A DNA stretch of 17,532 nt from Nitrospiraceae bacterium (GTDB taxonomy: Bacteria > Nitrospirota > Nitrospiria > Nitrospirales > Nitrospiraceae), in the NCBI GenBank assembly GCA_011391455.1, contig JAABQN010000016.1, positions 1 through 17,532 on the forward strand, in the 5' to 3' direction. Shown in pieces: positions 1 through 7,036 of this stretch. The position numbers and the translations under genes are program-made. Each line of letters opens with the position of its first letter. The stretch's first letter is position 1. Under the pieces are notes generated by a model. The model made no database searches and was not told the DNA's origin. It saw only the letters and a program-made list of their open reading frames with translations.

Positions 1-888
1 GATCGTCAGCACCTTCATGACTGCATTCAACCGATAGCTGATGCTCGACAGATAGATATCGAGGCCGGCTGAGACCATTTCGCGAAGCGTCTCGATGGTG
101 TCCACGATTTGAACCACATGATCGTACGCATCGCGGAAAAATATCTTGGTCGACTCCTGCAAGAAGGGGCTTTCCGATCGGGAGAGATTGTTCGCCGCTT
201 CACGGAGCGGCCACACCGCACGCCGCAGAAACAGCAACTGCCGCTTGAGGGCATGAATCTGGCGCAGCGTCTCCGGCTTAGGATGACTGACCACCAGATC
301 TTGCAGTGCTTCGATTTTCTCGCCTAACACTTCCAGCACCTCGAAGTATCGATCGACAATGGCATCGACCAGCGCATGAAGCAGGTAGTCGGCCCCGGAC
401 TGCCGCAAGCGTCCCTTGCCCCCACGAAGTCGATCCCGTACCGAGGTAAACACGTCGGCCCCGTTTTCCTGAAAGGACAGGACGAAGTTCGGTCCGAGAA
501 CCAAGCTCACCTGTTCAACGACGATCTCCTGTCGATCGGTGACCGAGAGCATTTTCATGACAAGGAATAAGCAGGTCTCATAGTCGTCGAGCTTCGGCCG
601 CTGATCGGTGTTGGCAATGTCTTCGAGGAGAAGGGGATGGAGCTTGAACTGTTTCCCGAACGATTCAAGAATATCCATCTTGTGGACGCCCCCGACATCC
701 ACCCAGGTGATGGACTCATCGGTCGGTGGCGCAAGCTCGTCGACCGACAGATCCTGGCGTTCGTCGCAGCGGCTGCCCGCGTAGTTGAAGGCCGTAATCG
801 TGACCTTGGCCTGTTTATTCTCGCCGATATGGACAAGCGTGCCAGGGGGGAGCCCCGTCTTTCTGGATCGTTTCTGGACCAGCTTCAT
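1..888 (-). CDS. corA: CorA-type magnesium/divalent cation transporter, C-terminus cut by window edge
   Basis: The frame is open from the ATG at 888 to base 1, giving 296 residues with no stop, so the gene continues beyond the window. CorA proteins are homopentameric inner-membrane channels for Mg2+ (also Co2+ and Ni2+). The visible part is the cytoplasmic funnel and the long stalk helix. It contains the family-typical stretch ITWVDVGGVHKMDILESFG, then HPLLLEDIANTDQRPKLDDY, then FVLSFQENGADVFTSVRDRL, and a helical region rich in Leu, Arg and Glu ending in DIYLSSISYRLNAVMKVLTI, which is typical just before the first membrane helix. The two membrane helices and the GMN selectivity motif lie outside the window. 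The start is supported by a GAGG about 9 nt upstream. It is divergent from the phosphatase at 1366. The family call is firm; whether it is a true Mg2+ importer or a CorA-like paralogue cannot be judged without the C-terminus. Confidence 0.95.
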   Translation of the reverse strand, partial: MKLVQKRSRKTGLPPGTLVHIGENKQAKVTITAFNYAGSRCDERQDLSVDELAPPTDESITWVDVGGVHKMDILESFGKQFKLHPLLLEDIANTDQRPKLDDYETCLFLVMKMLSVTDRQEIVVEQVSLVLGPNFVLSFQENGADVFTSVRDRLRGGKGRLRQSGADYLLHALVDAIVDRYFEVLEVLGEKIEALQDLVVSHPKPETLRQIHALKRQLLFLRRAVWPLREAANNLSRSESPFLQESTKIFFRDAYDHVVQIVDTIETLREMVSAGLDIYLSSISYRLNAVMKVLTI

Positions 889-914
889 GGGTAAAAACCT
901 CGTAGGACCCCCTG

Positions 915-943
915 CTTGTACGCAGGTTCTCGACGATGGTCAA
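915..943 (-). promoter_or_regulatory. Candidate sigma70-type promoter for corA
   Basis: On the minus strand TTGACC (938-943) and TACAAG (915-920) are separated by 17 bp, matching 5/6 and 4/6 of the consensus boxes. They lie about 27 nt upstream of the corA ATG. The -10 box falls inside a small perfect hairpin, CCTGC-ttgtac-GCAGG (911-926). This is a sequence-pattern call only. Confidence 0.4.
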
Positions 944-1196
944 GAGGGGGATGGAGCCCGATGATCTTCTGTGCTCGCGCAACGCGCGGCCTCCGAAGGA
1001 AGGGAAGGGAGCGGCCAGGTGCCCTTCTTGCTCGCAGAACGCGCACGGTGAAACTGTGCTCGTTCGATGCGCGCAGTAAAGGGCAGCCTTGGCTACTCCC
1101 TTAACGAGAGAGGAAAAGGATTCGAAGGCCCTCGCCACGGGCTAATGGCACGTCTCGGCGTGCAAGTGGGTGGGCGGGTGAGAAAGCTGCGCGCAG
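944..1196. repeat. Mosaic of dispersed-repeat modules in the corA/cysQ divergent spacer
   Basis: The gene-free stretch 889-1365 (477 bp) consists mainly of repeat modules. Positions 1027-1077 match the reverse complement of 17014-17064 over 51 bp with 8 mismatches and no gaps. Positions 1147-1187 match 6977-7017, including a hairpin GCACG-tctcgg-CGTGC whose counterpart at the other locus reads GCGCG-tctcgg-CGCGC, a compensated pair. The stretch agagggggatgg near 943-955 resembles the inner edge of the element at 16929-17112. The locus ends in the palindrome CTGCGCGCAG (1187-1196). The terminal inverted repeats seen in the other copies are absent. I see no coding potential in the spacer. Confidence 0.75.
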
Positions 1197-1228
1197 TGGA
1201 AGATCCATCAGCCCCCATCCCTAAAGAG

Positions 1229-1257
1229 ATGACGAGCGAGCTTGGAAGGGCTATTTT
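1229..1257 (+). promoter_or_regulatory. Weak candidate promoter for the CysQ-like gene
   Basis: ATGACG (1229-1234) and TATTTT (1252-1257) are 17 bp apart, each 4/6 to consensus, at the edge of a locally AT-rich patch (ctattttaattaagg). It would give a leader of roughly 100 nt before the preferred TTG start at 1366. Low confidence. Confidence 0.25.
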
Positions 1258-1365
1258 AATTAAGGCTTGAGGACCGTTTCGCTGGTCCCCAGGATGCCGT
1301 CTTTCTTCTTTGCCGATCCTGCAAGACCTGCTACTCTTCCTGTTCCATTCTACGAGGCATGCAAG

Positions 1366-2169
1366 TTGGAACGAGAATTGGCCATGCTGGTCGAAGCGGT
1401 TCAGAAAGCCGGCGCAAGGGTGCGTGAACTGGTCGCGGCTGGGTTTGAAGTGCAGACGAAACCGGATCGCTCGCCGGTCACCACAGTGGATCACGAGGTC
1501 AATCGCATCCTGCACGAGATGCAGTGCCGGGAGTTTCCGCAGGACGGCTGGCTCTCGGAAGAGTCTCCCGACGATCCGGCTCGACTGACCAAACGGCGTG
1601 TTTGGATTGTGGACCCTATCGACGGCACAAAGGCTTTGGTGAATCGGCTGCCGGAGTTCTGCATTTCTGCCGCGTTGATTGAACGAGGCGCACCGATTGT
1701 TGCCGCAATTCTCAATCCCTCGACCGACGAACTCTTCACGGCAGTCCGCGGCGGCGGACTATTCTTAAACAGCGCGCGCGTCACCCTTTCGCCCGTTCAT
1801 GACTTCAACCCCATCATCATGGTCAGTGCGTGGGAACTCCTGAGCGGCCGATGGTCGGCGCTCGCCGAGACCACCCAGTGCCGCCCTATGTACTCCATCG
1901 CCAACACACTGGCCCTGGTCGCCGCCGGTCGCATCCAGGCGGCCTTCACCATCGAGCCTGAGAACGAATGGGATCTAGCGGCCGGGGTGTTGCTCGTTGA
2001 AGAAAGCGGCGGTTTCATTTGCGACGCGCTGGGAAACCCCTTCGTCTTCAATCAGCCGATACCGAGGTTCCACGGCGTCATCGCGGTCGCCCCCACATCC
2101 AAAAAAGAATTGCGTGCCAACCTCCAGACCCATGCCTTACACGCCCGCTCGCAACCAGAACAGAAATGA
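1366..2169 (+). CDS. cysQ: CysQ / inositol-monophosphatase-family phosphatase
   Basis: This is a 267-residue member of the Mg2+-dependent, lithium-sensitive phosphatase superfamily. CysQ members hydrolyse 3'-phosphoadenosine 5'-phosphate to AMP, recycling the by-product of sulfate activation; relatives act on inositol phosphates. Metal-site motifs are complete: SEES (about 64-67, replacing the usual GEE), DPIDGT (83-88) and WDLAAG (202-207). SPVTTVD near the N-terminus is also characteristic. The frame is open from a TTG at 1267, but the extra N-terminal residues look unlike the family. TTG 1366 has a GAGG 8 nt upstream, and ATG 1384 is a reasonable alternative that begins exactly where E. 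coli CysQ does. The motif spacing and the S-E-E variant favour CysQ over SuhB. The substrate is inferred from the family. Confidence 0.85.
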   Translation: MERELAMLVEAVQKAGARVRELVAAGFEVQTKPDRSPVTTVDHEVNRILHEMQCREFPQDGWLSEESPDDPARLTKRRVWIVDPIDGTKALVNRLPEFCISAALIERGAPIVAAILNPSTDELFTAVRGGGLFLNSARVTLSPVHDFNPIIMVSAWELLSGRWSALAETTQCRPMYSIANTLALVAAGRIQAAFTIEPENEWDLAAGVLLVEESGGFICDALGNPFVFNQPIPRFHGVIAVAPTSKKELRANLQTHALHARSQPEQK

Positions 2170-2266
2170 GATCCTCCATTCCATAGCCTCACTTTTCCCC
2201 ACAAACTTGTTGCAGGCTCCTGCGTCAAATACGTTCGCGATGGATCGCATGGCTTTGTGAAATTCA

Positions 2267-2294
2267 TTGTGAACGACGAAAATGCTTCTATACT
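2267..2294 (+). promoter_or_regulatory. Candidate sigma70-type promoter for the GspE-like gene
   Basis: TTGTGA (2267-2272) and TATACT (2289-2294) are 16 bp apart, about 75 nt before the ATG at 2370. They lie in a locally AT-richer part of the 200-bp spacer that separates this gene from cysQ, which suggests separate transcription. Confidence 0.45.
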
Positions 2295-2369
2295 GACAGT
2301 TGTGAAGATCGGGGAACGAAGCATAGAATCGGATATTCTGCTCATGTCGGAGTCCACGAAACAGGAACC

Positions 2370-4121
2370 ATGCAGAAGTCAGCACAAAAAACCATCGAAC
2401 CACATGCTTATTATCCCTTAATCCACGGGGGGTTTCTCCTTCAGGCGGATTTCGTGAAAGCTGTTCAGGAATCCATGCGGGGATCAACAGACTTGGAAAG
2501 TCTGCTTCTCGAAAGATACCGAATCCCGAAAGCGGTACTCGGAAAGACTCTGAGTACCTTCTTCGACTGCCCCTATATTCCGTACGACGGACGGACCCTG
2601 GCTGATCCCCAACTCCTCAATAATCTGAGCCACGACTACCTCCGCAGACACCATTGGCTCCCGTTGAAGCAGCAGGGTGATATTCTCGATGTCCTGATTG
2701 ATGATCCCCATGATCTCGATAGAGGTCATGATATCCGACGGTCCTTCCCTGGCTTGACGATACGGTATGCCTTGGGTCTGCGGTGTGACATCGAGCGATT
2801 CCTCAACGCCACGATCGGAAACACCAGCAGTGGGTCTATTGAGGACACATTGGGTGAGCTGGTCAACGAGGCACACCAGGACCAGTCTTTCGACATCGAA
2901 TCTGGCGGCATTGACGAGAACGATTCCGCGATCGTACGGCTCGCGAATCAGATTATTGCCGAGGCATACAAGCACGAGGCATCCGACATCCATATCGAAC
3001 CCTACTCGGATCGCAAGGAAACAGCGATCCGTTTTCGCGTGGATGGTACCTGTTCCACCTATATGCGGATTCCCGCGACCTATCGCCGGGCCTTGGTGTC
3101 CCGCATAAAAATCATGTCCAATCTGGATATTGCTGACCGCCGAAAACCGCAGGACGGGAAGATCCGGTTCAAGCTGAACCAAGATCGGGAAATCGAGCTG
3201 CGCGTGGCAACCCTGCCGACTGCCGGTAACAATGAAGACATTGTCATGCGATTGCTCACGGCAAGGGAGCCCCTTCCTCTTGACGCCATGGAATTTGCTC
3301 CGGCCACGCTCGCGGCGCTCCTGGAAATTGCCGAGAAACCTCACGGCATCATCTTGTGCGTGGGTCCCACCGGGTCAGGAAAGACGACGACCCTGCATGC
3401 CCTGCTTCGTCATCTCAACACAGACGAACGGAAAATCTGGACGGCCGAAGACCCCATCGAGATCACCCAGGAAGGTCTTCGGCAGGTGCAGGTTCATCCC
3501 AAAATCGGGTTTACCTTTGCCTCTGCCATGCGATCGTTTCTACGAGCCGACCCGGATGTCATCATGATCGGTGAGATGCGGGACAAGGAAACCGCCGATG
3601 TAGCCATCGAGGCTTCGCTGACCGGCCATCTGGTCTTGAGCACATTGCACACGAACGGGGCGATCGAGACTGTGGTCCGTCTCCTCGATCTGGGATGCGA
3701 CTCCTTCAATTTCGCCGATGCCATGCAAGCGGTGATCGCCAAACGCCTCTGCAAGCGGATTTGTGTCAATTGTAAAGAGCCGTACCACCCAACAACACAA
3801 GAGTACGACAGACTGGCTCATTGGTACGGGAAACAGGCCTGGGATACGCTCGGAGTGGGCTATCGCGAGGACTTTCAGCTCTATCGAGGGCGTGGATGCG
3901 ATGCCTGCGGCCAGACAGGCCTCAAGGGTCGGGTCGCCTTGCACGAACTCCTATGTGGGTCAGATAAACTGCGACACCTGATCCAGACCCGCGCCAAAAC
4001 AACAGAGATTCAACGCCTGGCTGAGAAGGAAGGGATGGTGACGCTCGTGCAGGATGGAATTCAAAAAATACTCGCCGGCCTGACCACGTATGAGCAAGTC
4101 CGGACCGTCGCCATGAGATAG
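2370..4121 (+). CDS. GspE/PilB-family secretion or pilus assembly ATPase
   Basis: This 583-residue protein is a hexameric motor ATPase of the type II secretion / type IV pilus superfamily, acting on the cytoplasmic face of the inner membrane. Residues about 20-180 form a GspE N-terminal (T2SSE_N/MshEN-like) domain ending near LGLRCDIERFL. The motor domain carries SDIHIEPY, Walker A GPTGSGKTTT (about 332), the Asp box AEDPIE (about 360), Walker B IGEMRD (about 401) and the His box STLHTN (about 424). A four-cysteine zinc site, CVNC (about 465) plus CDAC (about 510), followed by TGLKGR, is typical of extension ATPases (GspE/PilB) and absent from PilT retraction ATPases. AGGAA precedes the ATG. 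No pilin, GspD, GspF or peptidase gene is in the window, so the partner machine is unknown. It converges, with a 29-bp gap, on a PilZ-domain gene. Confidence 0.93.
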   Translation: MQKSAQKTIEPHAYYPLIHGGFLLQADFVKAVQESMRGSTDLESLLLERYRIPKAVLGKTLSTFFDCPYIPYDGRTLADPQLLNNLSHDYLRRHHWLPLKQQGDILDVLIDDPHDLDRGHDIRRSFPGLTIRYALGLRCDIERFLNATIGNTSSGSIEDTLGELVNEAHQDQSFDIESGGIDENDSAIVRLANQIIAEAYKHEASDIHIEPYSDRKETAIRFRVDGTCSTYMRIPATYRRALVSRIKIMSNLDIADRRKPQDGKIRFKLNQDREIELRVATLPTAGNNEDIVMRLLTAREPLPLDAMEFAPATLAALLEIAEKPHGIILCVGPTGSGKTTTLHALLRHLNTDERKIWTAEDPIEITQEGLRQVQVHPKIGFTFASAMRSFLRADPDVIMIGEMRDKETADVAIEASLTGHLVLSTLHTNGAIETVVRLLDLGCDSFNFADAMQAVIAKRLCKRICVNCKEPYHPTTQEYDRLAHWYGKQAWDTLGVGYREDFQLYRGRGCDACGQTGLKGRVALHELLCGSDKLRHLIQTRAKTTEIQRLAEKEGMVTLVQDGIQKILAGLTTYEQVRTVAMR

Positions 4122-4150
4122 CTACTTGAGTCTCATTGCCGATGCCTCAT

Positions 4151-4480
4151 TCAGCTCGTTGACTCCAGCGCGCTGACAAACGGCTTCAGCCGCTGCCTCT
4201 CTTCAGGACGAATCTTGATAAACTCAACACCGAACCTCGTCGCAGAAGCCCACCGGACTACGGCCAGATCGATCAGGGTCGGTTCCTCTCGTTCTCGGAG
4301 TTGCATTGTCAATCGCAGATAGACTCCAACGCCGGCGACTGTGTCCGACATGATGGCACAACCCTCCGCAGACACATTTAAGATAGTGCCCCCGTCAGAA
4401 AGCTGGTCTCCACTGAACGACACGGGGAGTTGCACCGCGAAACGGGTATGTTTACGTCCTTCCATGAGATTCCCCGTCAT
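4151..4480 (-). CDS. PilZ-domain c-di-GMP receptor protein
   Basis: This is a 109-residue single-domain protein. It has both halves of the PilZ c-di-GMP binding signature: RKHTR (R9 and R13, the RxxxR motif) and NVSAEG (N35-G40, the D/NxSxxG motif). The beta-rich body and the terminal FGVEFIKIRPEERQRLKPFV fit the family. Stand-alone PilZ proteins usually relay c-di-GMP levels to motility, pilus or exopolysaccharide systems. No membrane segment or second domain is present. The first ATG (4480) has a purine-rich GGGAG only 2 nt upstream, while the ATG at 4465 has GGGGA at about 6 nt, so translation may begin at residue 6. It sits tail to tail with the GspE-like ATPase gene; a functional link is possible but only inferred. 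Confidence 0.87.
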   Translation of the reverse strand: MTGNLMEGRKHTRFAVQLPVSFSGDQLSDGGTILNVSAEGCAIMSDTVAGVGVYLRLTMQLREREEPTLIDLAVVRWASATRFGVEFIKIRPEERQRLKPFVSALESTS

Positions 4481-4562
4481 TTCTCCCTATTTACCATTTG
4501 GCGAACAGGCGCACAAGCGATCGAGCGATTTGGAGGCGTGGCAGAAGACTTGAGGCCCGCTC

Positions 4563-5720
4563 CTACCCAAGCCGCGCAAGCCGCCGGCAAGCGTCGTCGA
4601 TATCGGAATCGATTTTCGCATAGCTGAATCGAATGAACTGTTTCCCCTCAGGCCCGGAGAAGAAGGCTTCCCCCGGCACGCCGGCTAAGCCAATAGTCTC
4701 GAGGAGAAACATCGCCCGCGCTTTTCCCGTTGTGCCGGGGAGGCGCGACGCTTCGGCCAGCACGTAGTATGCGCCTTGCGGAATCGACGGCGCCAGACCG
4801 GCCTTCGCCAAGGCCTGACAGAACCGATCGCGTTTCCGTTGATAGTCACGCGACAGGTCGCGATAGAACGAGTCCGGGAGTTCCTGGATGCCTACCGCCA
4901 CCCCCGCCTGCAACGGCGTCGGAGCACAGACATAGAGCAGATCGTTCATGGCGCCGATCGCCTGAGCCCACCGCGCTGCAGCGACACTGTAGCCGATGCG
5001 CCAGCCGGTGATGCTAAAAGTCTTGGAGTAGCCGCCAAGGGTAATCGTGCGGTCGGCCATGCCTGGCAGAGTTGCAAGGCTCACATGGGTACGCCCGTCA
5101 TAGAGAAAGTATTCGTAGATTTCATCGGTAAACACGAACAGGTCGTGCTGTTGCACGATCGCCGCAATGCTCTCCAGCTCTTGCTGGCTGAATACTTTTC
5201 CAGAAGGATTGCCGGGTGAGTTCACGATGATCGCCCTGGTTCGAGGCGTGATGACGCGCTCGATATCGGTTCCGGAAAATTTCCAATCGGGGGCTTGCAT
5301 TTTCACCGCCACCGGAACCGCCTCAACCGCGAGCAGCGCGCTGATGTGATACTGATAGTAGGGCTCGAAGAGGACAACCTCGTCACCGGGATCGAGCAGC
5401 GCCAGGCAGGCGCAATGAAAGGCCCCGGTAGCTCCCGCACTGACTGTCACGTCCGTTTCCGGATCAGCCACGATGCCGTTGTACTGCGCGAGCTTCTTGG
5501 CGATCGCCTGCCGCAGTTCGAGCAATCCATCGAATCGCGAATAGACATTCTTCCCCTGCTCCATCGCCTGCGCCGCAGCTCGAAGCACTGTCGGTGGAAC
5601 AGGCGTATCACAGACCCCTTGCGCCAGGTTGAGGCCCTTCGCCTCGATACAGGCCTGGGTCATCGCTCGAATCTCCGAATGGGCCAATCCGGCCATTCGT
5701 TGGTTGATATGCCGATTCAT
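4563..5720 (-). CDS. Class I/II pyridoxal-phosphate aminotransferase
   Basis: This is a complete 385-residue fold-type I PLP enzyme. Visible landmarks include SAGATGAFHCACLALLDPGD (cofactor phosphate region), FEPYYQYH, NSPGNPSGKVF (the N-P-x-G substrate and cofactor loop), TDEIYEYFLYDG (Asp and Tyr that contact the pyridine ring), GGYSKTFSITGWRIGY with the Schiff-base lysine at about K233, and a C-terminal FIRFSYA with the carboxylate-binding arginine. Length and motif order match the aspartate/kynurenine aminotransferase group (subgroup I-gamma). Substrate specificity cannot be read from the sequence, and no amino-acid biosynthesis neighbour is present. The ATG at 5720 has GGAGG about 9 nt upstream. 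It is probably transcribed alone, because a hairpin-rich spacer separates it from the next upstream coding region. Confidence 0.9.
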   Translation of the reverse strand: MNRHINQRMAGLAHSEIRAMTQACIEAKGLNLAQGVCDTPVPPTVLRAAAQAMEQGKNVYSRFDGLLELRQAIAKKLAQYNGIVADPETDVTVSAGATGAFHCACLALLDPGDEVVLFEPYYQYHISALLAVEAVPVAVKMQAPDWKFSGTDIERVITPRTRAIIVNSPGNPSGKVFSQQELESIAAIVQQHDLFVFTDEIYEYFLYDGRTHVSLATLPGMADRTITLGGYSKTFSITGWRIGYSVAAARWAQAIGAMNDLLYVCAPTPLQAGVAVGIQELPDSFYRDLSRDYQRKRDRFCQALAKAGLAPSIPQGAYYVLAEASRLPGTTGKARAMFLLETIGLAGVPGEAFFSGPEGKQFIRFSYAKIDSDIDDACRRLARLG

Positions 5721-5845
5721 CGCCGCACTCCTCCTCGATCAAAGTTTCTCTCTTGTCGCAGACCAATTCCTTACAGGTCAAGCCCTCTTTCTCCTTCGCC
5801 CACATTATTCTCCTTCGCCGAATACCCCGTAGCTTCCGGCCTTCG

Positions 5846-5958
5846 CAGCCGAAGCGGCTGCTTCGGCGGAGTAGGCTGCTGCGGGGAGCTTCATTCACGA
5901 AAGTTCGTGGCGAAACCGCCGAGACGCCAAGCGGGACTGGCGCGACGCGAATTTCGAA
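5846..5958. repeat. Hairpin-dense intergenic segment, possibly a dispersed repeat
   Basis: The 5721-5967 spacer holds consecutive hairpins: CAGCCG-aag-CGGCTG (5846-5860), the overlapping GCCGAAG-cggctg-CTTCGGC (5848-5867), CACGA-aagt-TCGTG (5896-5909, imperfectly extended) and GGCG-aaac-CGCC (5909-5920). No second copy lies in the window. It separates the transglycosylase stop from the aminotransferase start. A role as terminator or attenuator for the minus-strand transglycosylase is possible but there is no clear T-run. Confidence 0.45.
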
Positions 5959-5967
5959 GTTCCTGGG

Positions 5968-6573
5968 CTAACCCTGTTTGTTCTTATTCTTGAGAGAAGG
6001 TTGCGGGTGAGAACGAAACACTTCGTAGTACTGCAGCACTCTCCTGACGTAGGCACGGGTTTCTCGAATGCGCGGGACTTTGTGACCTTTGACCCGGTGG
6101 ACCCCGGCGTTATAGGCCGCCAGGGCCAAGGGAAGTTCGCCTTGATACAGGTTCAGCAGATGCCGCAGCTGCTTCGCGCCGCCGCGGATGTTCTGGATCG
6201 GGTCATAGACGTCGTTCACACGCAATGTGGCGGCGGTAGCCGGCGTGAGTTGCATCAAGCCGACCGCGCCTTTGCGAGACACGGCATGCTGGCGAAACCC
6301 GGATTCGGCCTTGATGACAGCGCGCAGCAGCGCAGGGTCGAGACGATATTTCTTGGCGTACCATTTGATGGCCCGATGGATTTCCTGGTTTGAATACCGA
6401 GGGTAGACGCTGTCGTAGTCGGGCCGCGTTGGCGTAGGGACAGCAGCAACCAGCAGACACAGCAGCGTCAGCGCACAAGAAATCCGCAGCAGGCGTGAAT
6501 AGAGCGGTCTGCGCCTCCCGTTGTCGATGGCCATTGTGTGCGGTTGGATGCCTCTGTGCAAAATAGCCTCCAT
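5968..6573 (-). CDS. Secreted lytic murein transglycosylase (SLT domain)
   Basis: This protein of about 201 residues cleaves the beta-1,4 MurNAc-GlcNAc bond of peptidoglycan with formation of a 1,6-anhydro product. A hydrophobic stretch (SCALTLLCLLVAAV) preceded by several arginines is a signal peptide or N-terminal anchor, placing the enzyme in the periplasm. The SLT fold is complete: ALLRAVIKAESGF with catalytic Glu at about residue 90, then GAVGLMQLTP, then LALAAYNAGVHRVKG. No LysM or other binding domain is present. The start is unsure. The frame opens with a TTG at 6594; ATG 6573 has an AGG 6 nt upstream and was chosen; ATG 6534 would give a tidier signal peptide but has no ribosome site. 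A strong GAGGAGG at 6613-6619 points to an ATG at 6601 in another frame. Confidence 0.87.
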   Translation of the reverse strand: MEAILHRGIQPHTMAIDNGRRRPLYSRLLRISCALTLLCLLVAAVPTPTRPDYDSVYPRYSNQEIHRAIKWYAKKYRLDPALLRAVIKAESGFRQHAVSRKGAVGLMQLTPATAATLRVNDVYDPIQNIRGGAKQLRHLLNLYQGELPLALAAYNAGVHRVKGHKVPRIRETRAYVRRVLQYYEVFRSHPQPSLKNKNKQG

Positions 6574-6864
6574 AAGAAGCCTGTAAAGTCTCAAGATCCA
6601 TGCCGAGACGGCCCTCCTCTAACGTGCGGATAGGATAGGGAAAGCGAGGGCTATGCCCCATGACAAACTGTGGTGCGATCTGCACAGAGTGGACGTTTGG
6701 GAACTGTTGGCGTGAGCTAAAAAATGGTGATTCTTCAGAAGGCGCGGACTTCCGGGGGCGTCTCGATGTGAGAATCAGAGACAGCTTCGAAGGATCGCTA
6801 GCGGGCTACGGAATAACTATTTTGGTACGCCAGAACTTCGAGCGTCACAACAGTAAAACACTCC

Positions 6865-7036
6865 GCAGGGTGCTCAAACAGGCCATCCAGCAAGGCCGCA
6901 GCGAGCGAAGATCCGGAGGCGTACCCTCTGGGGTACGTTGAGGATCTGAGCGATGCGAGAACGATGCATGGGAAAAGGCGCGTCTCGGCGCGCCGGGGTT
7001 GGGCGGGTGAGAAGAGCGACTTTTTCAGCACCCTGC
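6865..7036 (-). repeat. Short non-coding element with terminal inverted repeats, abutting the LOG-like gene
   Basis: The element is 172 bp and MITE-like. One end (7018-7036, minus strand) reads gcagggtgctgaaaaagtc. The other (6865-6883) reads gcagggtgctcaaacaggc, so 16 of 19 positions agree. On the minus strand it carries blocks shared with 15371-15574: ttctcgcatcgctcaga and then cgctcgctgcggccttgctg. Positions 6977-7017 match 1147-1187. The TAG stop codon of the upstream gene is immediately adjacent to, and overlaps by one base with, the gcaggg terminus. The rest of the gene-free stretch (6602-6864) holds nothing I can identify beyond a purine-rich site at 6613-6619. Confidence 0.8.

Noticed and set aside
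1027..1077. Possible CRISPR or tandem array from the recurring tgctcgc...aacgcgc words
   Set aside because: The similar words at about 969 and 1028 are only two and unevenly diverged, with no regular spacer. They fit a dispersed repeat module better.
1067..1270. Short plus-strand frame in the corA/cysQ spacer
   Set aside because: It is composed of repeat modules shared with other intergenic loci and has no protein-like features.
2484..3344. A 286-codon open frame on the minus strand
   Set aside because: It lies fully antisense to the motif-rich GspE-like gene and shows no domain of its own. Long antisense frames are expected in GC-rich coding DNA.
5295..5993. A 232-codon plus-strand frame
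   Set aside because: It is antisense to the aminotransferase and runs on through the hairpin-rich spacer. It has no coherent domain.
6203..6685. A 160-codon minus-strand frame overlapping the transglycosylase
   Set aside because: Most of it is an out-of-frame shadow of the SLT domain. Only its start region with the GAGGAGG site is unusual, and that is reported as a finding.
6660..6941. A 93-codon plus-strand frame in the gap before the LOG-like gene
   Set aside because: It begins in unassigned sequence and runs into the repeat element. There is no ribosome site, domain or conserved feature.
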